NCBI GenBank assembly: GCA_008501835.1
Contig: QQUB01000447.1
Span: 1-14,469, forward strand
Reading direction: 5' to 3'
DNA length: 14,469 nt
Source of the DNA: Bacteroidota bacterium
Lineage (GTDB): Bacteria > Bacteroidota > Bacteroidia > Chitinophagales > Saprospiraceae
A model generated the notes under the pieces. The model ran no database searches. It had not been told where the DNA came from and worked only from the letters and a program-made list of their open reading frames with translations. The position numbers were made by a program, and so were the translations under genes. Positions 1 through 5,885 of the stretch are shown here, one piece after another; the first letter of the stretch is position 1; each line of letters opens with the position of its first letter.

Positions 1-1761
1 GGATGGTCAGTTTCAAGGGCTTTACACTTCCTGAACGTTGTGATGGGTAGCGTAGGTGCCGTTGGAGGAACATCGCCCAACAGCTGGGCCAAGTTCAAGC
101 CTCAATTCTTCGATGTACCACCGGCTCAGAAGTTCTGGAACGAATTGCACTTCCCGAATGAATATCCATTGTCATTCTTCGAGATGAGCTTCCTGTTACC
201 ACACTTCCTTAAAGAGGGTAGAGGAAAGATGGATGTATACTTTAGTCGTGTATTCAACCCTGTCTGGACCTATCCGGATGGATTTACCTGGATGGAAGCA
301 TTCCTGGATGAAAGTCTATTCGGGACACATATTGCATTGACGCCGACCTGGAATGAAACGGCATTCTTTGCCGATTATGTGTTGCCAATGGGCCACTCTG
401 CAGAAAGACATGACATCAACAGTTATGCCACCCATGGTGGAATGTGGTGTGCTTTCCGTCAGCCGGTATTGCGGGAAGCAGCAAGACGAGATGGTAAAAA
501 AGTCGAATTCACCTATGAGGTGAACCCGGGAGAGGTTTGGGAAGAAGACGAATTCTGGATCGAATTATCCTGGCGCATCGATAAAGATGGTGACCTGGGT
601 ATTCGTGAGCACTTCCTGTCTCCATACAGAGAAGGGGAGAAGATCAACATCGACGAATACTACCAGTACATTTTTGAACGCATTAAAGGATTACCGGAGG
701 CTGCACAAGCGGATGGATTTACCGGACAGTTTGCTGAGTTGGAATACATGCGCAAATACGGTGCATTTGAGATTGAAAAATTCTCCTACAATAAAAACGA
801 GCACACGTTATCGGCAGAACAACTCGAAGGTTCTGAAACTGATGATAAAACAGGTGTTATCCGTAAGGGAGGAAAAGACATTGGTATCATGATCGATGAT
901 ACAGCTTATGTTGGATTCCCTACGCCTTCCAGAAAGAACGAGTTTTATTCACAGACCATGGTGGACTGGAAGTGGCCTGAATATGCTGTTCCGAGATATA
1001 TCAAGAGCCATATTCATCCGGAGAAACTGGATAAGTCGAAGAATGAATACTGTCTGGTGCCAAACTTCAGGTTGCCAACATTAATTCACTCCCGTTCCGG
1101 TAATGCCAAATGGCTTGTGGAGATCTCTAACAGGAACCCGATCTGGATGCACCCGCAGGAAGCCAATAAGTTTGGTTTCAAAACAGGGGATCTTGTAAAG
1201 ATCGTTACGGATATCGGATACTTTGTTGATAAGGTTTGGGTTACTCAATCCATCAAACCGGGTGTTGTGGCCTGTTCACACCACATCGGTAGATGGAGAA
1301 GACCTCAGGATAAGATCGGAAACCGCTGGGCTACCAATACCGTTGGTATCGAGAATGACGGGAACGGTGGATGGAAGATGAAGACCCTTGCAGGAATTCG
1401 TCCATTCCAGAGTGAGGATTCTGATAGTTCGCGTATCTTCTGGACGGATGGAGGTGTTCACCAGAACATCACCCATGCAGTACATCCGGACCCGATCAGC
1501 GGTCACCATGCCTGGTTGCAGCGAATTCGCATAGAAGTACCTGGTCCTAACGATAAATACGGTGACATCTTTGTAGATACGAATAAATCATTCGAAAACT
1601 ACAAAGAATGGCTCGCCATGACACGTCCTGCTCCGGGTCCAAACGGATTGCGTCGTCCATTGTGGCTGAAACGCCCGATCAAACCGCACAAACTCGCCTA
1701 TTACATCGATAATATGGATGAGAAAGGTGGTGTGAAGGACGAGCTGTGGGAGAACAAATAA
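1..1761 (+). CDS. Molybdopterin-dependent oxidoreductase (DMSO reductase superfamily), 5'-truncated by the window edge
   Basis: The frame is open from base 1 with no stop, so the ATG at 40 is an internal methionine. The visible part is 586 codons ending in TAA. Bases 367-414 encode FADYVLPMGHSAERHD, which resembles the ADxVLP...E segment before the substrate funnel in this superfamily. Bases about 1045-1300 encode the molybdopterin-dinucleotide-binding C-terminal domain: HSRSGN, then NPIWMHPQEA, GFKTGDLVKI and KPGVVACSHHIGRWR. The N-terminal part, which normally carries a [4Fe-4S] site, the first pterin-binding domains and any Tat signal, lies outside the window, as does the Mo ligand. Such enzymes are usually catalytic subunits of respiratory complexes with an iron-sulfur partner and a membrane anchor; those partners would have to lie upstream. 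The substrate cannot be named: a formate, polysulfide/thiosulfate or other oxyanion enzyme are all possible. The superfamily assignment is firm; the specific role is open. Confidence 0.9.
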   Translation, partial: GWSVSRALHFLNVVMGSVGAVGGTSPNSWAKFKPQFFDVPPAQKFWNELHFPNEYPLSFFEMSFLLPHFLKEGRGKMDVYFSRVFNPVWTYPDGFTWMEAFLDESLFGTHIALTPTWNETAFFADYVLPMGHSAERHDINSYATHGGMWCAFRQPVLREAARRDGKKVEFTYEVNPGEVWEEDEFWIELSWRIDKDGDLGIREHFLSPYREGEKINIDEYYQYIFERIKGLPEAAQADGFTGQFAELEYMRKYGAFEIEKFSYNKNEHTLSAEQLEGSETDDKTGVIRKGGKDIGIMIDDTAYVGFPTPSRKNEFYSQTMVDWKWPEYAVPRYIKSHIHPEKLDKSKNEYCLVPNFRLPTLIHSRSGNAKWLVEISNRNPIWMHPQEANKFGFKTGDLVKIVTDIGYFVDKVWVTQSIKPGVVACSHHIGRWRRPQDKIGNRWATNTVGIENDGNGGWKMKTLAGIRPFQSEDSDSSRIFWTDGGVHQNITHAVHPDPISGHHAWLQRIRIEVPGPNDKYGDIFVDTNKSFENYKEWLAMTRPAPGPNGLRRPLWLKRPIKPHKLAYYIDNMDEKGGVKDELWENK

Positions 1762-1766
1762 AGTAG

Positions 1767-1784
1767 AACAGGTTTCAACCTGTT
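1767..1784 (+). repeat. Short hairpin just downstream of the Mo-oxidoreductase stop
   Basis: AACAGGTT and AACCTGTT form a perfect 8-bp inverted repeat around a 2-base centre (a 7-bp stem with a 4-base loop is more realistic). It begins 6 bases after the stop codon and is not followed by a T-tract, so it is more likely a 3'-end stabilising or helper hairpin in front of the real terminator than a terminator itself. Confidence 0.5.
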
Positions 1785-1791
1785 GGAAGTT

Positions 1792-1835
1792 AAAAACGGG
1801 AGCATTGATATTTCAATCTCCCGTTTTTTCTTTTT
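1792..1835 (+). terminator. Rho-independent terminator of the Mo-oxidoreductase gene
   Basis: AAAAACGGGAG (1792-1802) pairs perfectly with CTCCCGTTTTT (1818-1828). Inside it, ATTGA (1804-1808) pairs with TCAAT (1813-1817), giving about 16 pairs with one bulged C and a 4-base loop. The right arm runs into a T-rich tract (TTTTTTCTTTTT). It lies 30 bases after the stop. Because the outer arm is A-rich on the left, it could also stop minus-strand transcription arriving from the convergent lectin gene. Confidence 0.88.
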
Positions 1836-1902
1836 GCAATAAACTTCAAATTATCAACTAAAGCTGCGAGTCACATGGTAGGTGTTTCGAGTTCGATCAT
1901 AA

Positions 1903-1928
1903 AAGTTGATTTTTAAACGTTTCAACTT
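1903..1928 (-). terminator. Weak candidate terminator for the minus-strand lectin gene
   Basis: AAGTTGA (1903-1909) and TCAACTT (1922-1928) form a 7-bp stem around a 12-base AT-rich loop. Read on the minus strand, the stem is followed by TTTAT. It lies about 58 bases beyond the lectin stop. The stem is short and AT-rich, so its activity is doubtful. Confidence 0.3.
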
Positions 1929-1966
1929 CTAATCCATAAGGAAAATGATTTTATTTAGTTAAAATT

Positions 1967-1983
1967 CAGCAACCAGCAACCAG
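1967..1983. repeat. Heptamer repeat CAGCAAC, two copies plus a partial
   Basis: CAGCAAC occurs twice in tandem (1967-1973, 1974-1980) followed by CAG. It ends 3 bases before the stop codon of the convergent lectin gene. A related 7-base-period tract lies at 5795-5825, and a two-unit version (AACCAGT, AACCAAA) at 5836-5849. Confidence 0.5.
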
Positions 1984-1985
1984 AT

Positions 1986-3446
1986 TTATCTAATTAAAGT
2001 AATCTCTCCGCTTTCCTCAACCAAATCCCCGTTTACGTCTAAAACGGCATGATAAATATAAACATCAGATTGTGCAGGTTCCCCTTTATAGGTACCATCC
2101 CATTCATTGTTATCAGAAGAATCAAATACCTTTTCCCCCCAGCGATTAAATACCCTCAATGAGTTAACTGTAATGCCTACATCAACATGGTAGACCTTGA
2201 AAATATCATTAATTTCGTCTCCATTCGGAGTAAATACATTGGGGATCGCGTAAATGGCTCCAATTACTTCAAAGCTGAAACTTGCTTCTCCAATACAACC
2301 ATTTTCTGCTTCAACCTGAACAGAAATTGTCTCTGTACCTAATTGATCAGGCATACTGATTGCTGAAGTATCAGATGGATTGGAAGAAATACTGCCCGTT
2401 GTTGAGGACCATAAGTAGGTGTAATTTCCTCCATCATCAGGAGTTACATTTGCATGAAAAGTAAGTTCAGTGCCCAGAGTTACTTCGGAAATATTTCCGG
2501 AATCGTTTATTATTTCCACTTCAAATTGATCATTTTCAACCGTAATCAGGACGTCATCATAAAAGGTGTTGCCGCAATTGTCCAGCATTTCTACCGTATA
2601 AAGGGTAGTTTCGGAGGGTGAAGCAATTGGATTGGCAATGTTTGGATCCGACAAACCCTCGGCAGGTGACCATTGATAGGATATTCCACCCGTGGCCTCC
2701 AATTGAATTTCTGTTCCGGGACACATAGTCTGATCCTCTAATTCATTAAGGAAAGTAGTATAGGAAAAACATATTTCATGAATATTATTGGACCCACCGG
2801 TAGCGGAGGTAAAACCCCAAAATACCAAAGGGTCTCCACCGAAAATTTCATTTACAATATCTCCTGTATAAGCTAATCGCAGTTCACAATCCAAATAGAC
2901 AGACAACGTTTGGGTATCCGCATCCCAGACAACCTCCATATAATGGTATTCGCAATCCTCTATATTAGGATTATCTGCATTCGCCTGAATTGGACCTGCC
3001 AGGGTACCAACAGGATTATTATGTTGTAATATGCCATCCCGGACTATGGCTATATGATCAAAGGCCGGGTCATCATAATCTACATTTTGGTATGTATCAA
3101 ATTCTACTCCTAAGGAGGGTTCCACGTCGCCAAAACCCAAATCACCTCCGGCAACACCAATTGAAGTACTCAATGGTTGCAAACCAAATACAATTCCATC
3201 CGCTCCATTAAAATCCTGACAACCTAAAAACAGGTTAACGGCAACTAAAAAGGATTCATTCAGGTTTACTTTTTCTCCATTCCAGATAGACCCCACCTGC
3301 CAGTTTACATTAGAAGTGAGTTGATAACAACTATCATTGGTGGCGATAGCATTTCCATTCAGGTGAAAGGGCGTCTGCCCCTGCAAATTGAATGTACAAA
3401 AGCTAATAATTGTTGCCAGGCTTATCATTTTGAGTGAATAATACAT
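1986..3446 (-). CDS. Secreted L-type lectin-like protein with T9SS type B sorting domain
   Basis: 486 residues. Residues 1-24 form a signal peptide (hydrophobic LATIISFCTF core, LQGQ before the cut). Residues about 26-232 resemble a legume/L-type lectin beta-sandwich: GADGIVFGLQ (81-90), GVEFDTYQN (113-121), HIAI (131-134) and the late GFTSATGG segment (211-218) that is typical of this fold. Residues about 236-305 and 308-395 are two PKD/Ig-like beta domains (for example SYQWSPAEGL). Residues 399-486 are a CHU_C/T9SS type B tail: NVFTPNGDEINDIF, RVFNRWGEKVF, WDGTYKG and a final ITLIR. The expected fate is Sec export followed by T9SS secretion to the cell surface, where it may bind glycans; the ligand is not deducible. 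The start gives a normal signal peptide; Met7 is an alternative. It is transcribed towards the Mo-oxidoreductase gene and is probably monocistronic. Confidence 0.9.
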   Translation of the reverse strand: MYYSLKMISLATIISFCTFNLQGQTPFHLNGNAIATNDSCYQLTSNVNWQVGSIWNGEKVNLNESFLVAVNLFLGCQDFNGADGIVFGLQPLSTSIGVAGGDLGFGDVEPSLGVEFDTYQNVDYDDPAFDHIAIVRDGILQHNNPVGTLAGPIQANADNPNIEDCEYHYMEVVWDADTQTLSVYLDCELRLAYTGDIVNEIFGGDPLVFWGFTSATGGSNNIHEICFSYTTFLNELEDQTMCPGTEIQLEATGGISYQWSPAEGLSDPNIANPIASPSETTLYTVEMLDNCGNTFYDDVLITVENDQFEVEIINDSGNISEVTLGTELTFHANVTPDDGGNYTYLWSSTTGSISSNPSDTSAISMPDQLGTETISVQVEAENGCIGEASFSFEVIGAIYAIPNVFTPNGDEINDIFKVYHVDVGITVNSLRVFNRWGEKVFDSSDNNEWDGTYKGEPAQSDVYIYHAVLDVNGDLVEESGEITLIR

Positions 3447-3497
3447 GTCAAATATTTTGTTTAAAACGGTTGCCGAAACTTTTCTTTTTCAGTTTTC

Positions 3498-3505
3498 CAA
3501 AGGTA
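3498..3505 (-). promoter_or_regulatory. Candidate -7 promoter box for the lectin gene
   Basis: On the minus strand the sequence reads TACCTTTG, an exact match to the Bacteroidota -7 consensus TAnnTTTG, in an AT-rich setting (TATATAA just before it) about 51 bases upstream of the ATG. No good -33 TTTG element is seen at the expected distance, so this rests on one box. Confidence 0.45.
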
Positions 3506-3721
3506 TTATATAATTCTTTCCCGGTTAGTAGAAAATCCTGAATTTTCCTAATGTTTGTGTGTGGGTTCTACGAAGTTTTTTCATTAGTGTTACAGGTTTT
3601 AAACCTCCAAAATTTAATCTGTGCAGAGTTGATTTGTTCCAAAAAGTTAAATCAGTCCATGTCTCCGTTAAAGTTTTGCTAATATTTATTGCTTTAACAT
3701 CGATGAAGAAGAATTTCCGTT

Positions 3722-3728
3722 TACTTTG
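3722..3728 (+). promoter_or_regulatory. Candidate -7-like box upstream of the DUF4197 gene
   Basis: TACTTTG is one base shorter than the TAnnTTTG consensus. It lies 36 bases before the first ATG, a suitable distance for a short leader. No -33 element is evident. Similar 7-base boxes precede the desaturase and protease genes, which adds slight support. Confidence 0.3.
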
Positions 3729-3764
3729 AAGGTAAGTGCTCAATTTATATCACTAAAATTTACT

Positions 3765-4514
3765 ATGATGTTAAAGAAAATTGTACTCCCGCTTTTATTA
3801 CTCACTTTGTTTTATCAGGCCAATGCTCAGTTCAAAGGTGTTTTGAAAAAAGTAGATGAGGCCAAGGCCAAGGTAGAAGAAAAGATCAATGGAAGTACCG
3901 CTGCTTTGTCACAGGAGGAGGTTGGTAACGGTCTGAAACAAGCCCTGGATATAGGTGTTGCAGAAGCCGTAGATTTCTTGTCTGCAGAGGATGGTTATTA
4001 CAAAACAGCCTATAAAATCCTGGTACCAGAGGATGCTCAAAAAGTAACGTCAAAACTTAAAGCAATTCCTGGCTGGTCAAATGTTGAAAAGACCCTAGAA
4101 GAAAAAATGAACCGGGCTGCCGAAATAGCCGTCGAAAAGGCCAAGCCTATTTTTGTAAAAGCTATAAAAGAAATGACCTTCCAGGATGCTATGAATATCC
4201 TGATGGGAGAGCAAAATGCGGCAACATCCTATCTACATAAAACTACTTATCAGTCCTTATTTGATGAATTTATGCCGGTTGTCCAGGCATCCCTGGACGA
4301 GGTCAATGCGCGTGAATACTGGCGTGGAGCAGTCAATGCTTACAACAAAATTCCGTTTATCAGTAAAGCTAATCCGGAACTGGACCAGCATGTTACCAAA
4401 ATGGCCCTTGTTGGATTATTTGATCTTGTGGAGAAAAAGGAGGCATCTATCAGGACCGATGTGAGTCAAAGGAAAACTGACCTTTTGAAGAAGGTGTTTG
4501 CTAAGCAGGATTAA
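3765..4514 (+). CDS. DUF4197 family exported protein
   Basis: 249 residues from the ATG at 3765; the adjacent ATG at 3768 is equally possible. A TTG at 3726 would add 13 residues in front of the signal peptide and is less likely. Residues 2-21 are a signal peptide (LLKK-type basic start, LPLLLLTLF core, ANAQ at the cut), pointing to the periplasm or outer-membrane face. The rest is mostly helical and matches DUF4197: LSQEEVGNGLKQALDIGV (48-65), MNRAAEIAVEKAKPIF (115-130), then MTFQDAMNILMG, ATSYLHKTT, YNKIPF and a C-terminal VGLFDLVEKKEASIR. The family is widespread in Proteobacteria and Bacteroidota and has no established function. The start codon is supported by the signal peptide. The gene has its own upstream region and is followed by a repeat element rather than a clear terminator. 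Confidence 0.9.
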   Translation: MMLKKIVLPLLLLTLFYQANAQFKGVLKKVDEAKAKVEEKINGSTAALSQEEVGNGLKQALDIGVAEAVDFLSAEDGYYKTAYKILVPEDAQKVTSKLKAIPGWSNVEKTLEEKMNRAAEIAVEKAKPIFVKAIKEMTFQDAMNILMGEQNAATSYLHKTTYQSLFDEFMPVVQASLDEVNAREYWRGAVNAYNKIPFISKANPELDQHVTKMALVGLFDLVEKKEASIRTDVSQRKTDLLKKVFAKQD

Positions 4515-4535
4515 GCTTGAATTATTATTAGGCTG

Positions 4536-4686
4536 TTTAACCGCAAATGGAAGGTACTGACATCCCGAACGAGATTTTATCGAGTGTACACGAAGTGTCG
4601 GGAGTACGCTAAGAAGTTGCTAGGTACGCAAAGAAATAATCATACCTTGCGAACTTTGCGAAATCCTTGCGACCTTTGCGGTTAAA
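4536..4686. repeat. 151-bp intergenic repeat element with 12-bp terminal inverted repeats
   Basis: TTTAACCGCAAA (4536-4547) is the exact reverse complement of TTTGCGGTTAAA (4675-4686), bounding a 151-bp block between two genes. Next to the right end, TTGCG recurs at 4647, 4656, 4667 and 4676 (spacing 9, 11, 9). The left half contains a hairpin-forming insert, CATCCCGA...TCGGGAG (4561-4603). There is no coding sequence inside and the size suits a MITE-like or palindromic intergenic element. It ends 15 bases before the ATG of the lipoprotein gene, so it must supply or overlap that gene's promoter or leader unless the two genes are co-transcribed. Confidence 0.65.
4561..4603 (-). repeat. CTCCCGACA...CGGGATG palindromic unit, long variant
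   Basis: Read on the minus strand, this starts CTCCCGACACTTCGTGT and ends TTCGGGATG. The arms TCCCGA and TCGGGA pair, and ACAC-GAA-GTGT makes an inner hairpin. It is a longer relative of the two units at 9071-9095 and 9120-9144, and sits inside the 151-bp element. Confidence 0.55.
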
Positions 4687-4701
4687 TATTTCCACTTGCC
4701 A

Positions 4702-5730
4702 ATGAAGAATCTGAATGTATTCCTGACTATTATTCTTGCCATTTTCCTTTCCGGTTGTAAATCGTTCAAGCCACTTTATGAGGAAAATCAACCAATTCCA
4801 TCAACAGACTATTCAAACCACAATAATTGGGCTGCTCATCCGGATAAAATCGATAATGCAGATAAAATTCCTTCACAGACCGAATTGAGCGATCAATCCA
4901 ACCTTCCAGCTGACATTTTTTTCGTTCATCCCACTATCTATATCAAATTCCGTGGCAACCACTCCTGGAATCCCTCGCTTGAGAACGAAGAACTGAATAA
5001 TGATGTAGATGAGAGCACTATTTTATTCCAGGCAAGTGCCTTTAACCAGGCTGGAAGGGTATTTGCTCCCCGCTATCGGCAGGCCCATATTCATGGTTAT
5101 TTTACCAAGGATACCCTCAATGCTAAAAAAGCTTTTGAATTAGCTTATAAGGACGTTAAAGAAGCATTTGAATATTATCTTGATCATTATAACAACGGCA
5201 GGCCCATCATCATTGCCAGTCACAGCCAGGGAACAACCCATGCTGGCCCACTGATCCGGGAATTTTTTGACGGGAAACCTCTGCAAAATCAGCTTGTGGC
5301 TGCTTATCTTTTAGGAATGCCGGTAAAAAAGGATTATTTCAACAGTATTCCACCGTGCCAGGATAGTACCGATACTGGCTGTTTTATCTCCTGGAGAACA
5401 TTTAAAAATGGATATGTACCTAAAAATGTAGCCATCGGTGATTCCATTCTGGTGACCAATCCACTTAGTTGGAAAACGGATAATGAATTTGTTCCAAAAA
5501 CAGAAAACCTGGGTGGTCTTACTTATGATTTCGAAAGGGTATTCCCCAATTTTGCAGATGCTCAGGTGTATCAAGGCATTCTTTGGACTCACAAACCCAA
5601 GTTCCCATTAAGCTTTTTATACCAGCGCAAGAACTATCATGTTGCAGATGTCAATTTTTATTACATGAATATCCAGAAGAATGCGGTGTTGAGAGTGAAG
5701 GAATTTTTAAGAAGGAATGAAAATGAGTAG
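4702..5730 (+). CDS. DUF3089 family lipoprotein, putative alpha/beta-hydrolase
   Basis: 342 residues from the ATG at 4702; a TTG two codons earlier (4696) is unlikely. Residues 1-19 are a lipoprotein signal (FLTIILAIF, then the lipobox LSGC with Cys19), so the protein should be lipid-anchored in the envelope. The remainder matches DUF3089: ADIFFVHPTIYI (70-81), ASAFNQAGRVFAPRYRQA (111-128), LAYKDVKEAFEYYLDHYNNGRP (137-158 region), the nucleophile elbow SHSQG (153-157, Ser155), then IPPC and CFISWRTF. H313 in NYHVADVNFYYMNI is a plausible catalytic histidine. Members are predicted lipases or esterases; the substrate is unknown. The first residue of the elbow is Ser where Gly is common in GxSxG enzymes. 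It lies 187 bases after the DUF4197 gene, separated by a repeat element, and ends at a strong terminator. Confidence 0.88.
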   Translation: MKNLNVFLTIILAIFLSGCKSFKPLYEENQPIPSTDYSNHNNWAAHPDKIDNADKIPSQTELSDQSNLPADIFFVHPTIYIKFRGNHSWNPSLENEELNNDVDESTILFQASAFNQAGRVFAPRYRQAHIHGYFTKDTLNAKKAFELAYKDVKEAFEYYLDHYNNGRPIIIASHSQGTTHAGPLIREFFDGKPLQNQLVAAYLLGMPVKKDYFNSIPPCQDSTDTGCFISWRTFKNGYVPKNVAIGDSILVTNPLSWKTDNEFVPKTENLGGLTYDFERVFPNFADAQVYQGILWTHKPKFPLSFLYQRKNYHVADVNFYYMNIQKNAVLRVKEFLRRNENE

Positions 5731-5757
5731 CTCATTACATTTAATATAGCCTAAACC

Positions 5758-5794
5758 AGAAATACTATTTTTCGAAAAAATAGTATTTCTTTAC
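5758..5794. terminator. Strong hairpin terminator after the DUF3089 gene
   Basis: AGAAATACTATTTTT (5758-5772) pairs perfectly with AAAAATAGTATTTCT (5776-5790): 15 pairs around a 3-base CGA loop, followed by TT. It begins 27 bases after the stop codon. The stem is AT-rich but unusually long and perfect, and it is nearly symmetrical, so it could act in both directions. Confidence 0.75.
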
Positions 5795-5825
5795 AACTCG
5801 AAACCCGTAACTCGCAACTCGCAAC
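5795..5825. repeat. Heptamer repeat tract AACTCGN, four copies
   Basis: AACTCGA, AACCCGT, AACTCGC and AACTCGC follow one another with an exact 7-base period (5795-5822) and a trailing AAC. Eleven bases on come AACCAGT and AACCAAA (5836-5849), which fit the same AACnnnn pattern. The tract fills the gap between the terminator and the ettA promoter. It is not coding; its function is unknown. Confidence 0.6.
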
Positions 5826-5856
5826 AAAAATCCATCAACCAGTAACCAAATTTCCC

Positions 5857-5864
5857 TATTTTTG
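5857..5864 (+). promoter_or_regulatory. Candidate -7 promoter box for ettA
   Basis: TATTTTTG matches the Bacteroidota TAnnTTTG consensus exactly and lies 21 bases before the ettA ATG, giving a very short leader. A -33 TTTG is not visible at the usual distance, where the sequence is the AACCAGT/AACCAAA repeat. Confidence 0.45.
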
Positions 5865-5885
5865 CGCACAAAATAATTTCAACCA

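Larger units (their letters stand above)
3447..3764. other. Divergent intergenic region between lectin and DUF4197 genes (318 bp)
   Basis: This gap separates two outward-facing genes and probably holds both promoters. No convincing gene is present: a 72-residue minus-strand frame at 3525-3743 has no recognisable domain or signal peptide. A small palindrome, AGGTTT-T-AAACCT, lies at 3594-3606 with no assigned role. Nothing else stands out. Confidence 0.5.

Noticed and set aside
40..42. ATG at 40 as start of the Mo-oxidoreductase
   Set aside because: The frame is open back to base 1 and reads as conserved protein (RALHFLNVV), and the N-terminal domains of the family are missing, so the gene begins outside the window.
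3594..3606. AGGTTT-T-AAACCT palindrome in the divergent intergenic region
   Set aside because: Single short occurrence with no link to a promoter box; probably chance.
3525..3743. 72-residue minus-strand frame upstream of the lectin gene
   Set aside because: No domain, signal peptide or plausible composition; it overlaps both candidate promoters and the leader of the DUF4197 gene.
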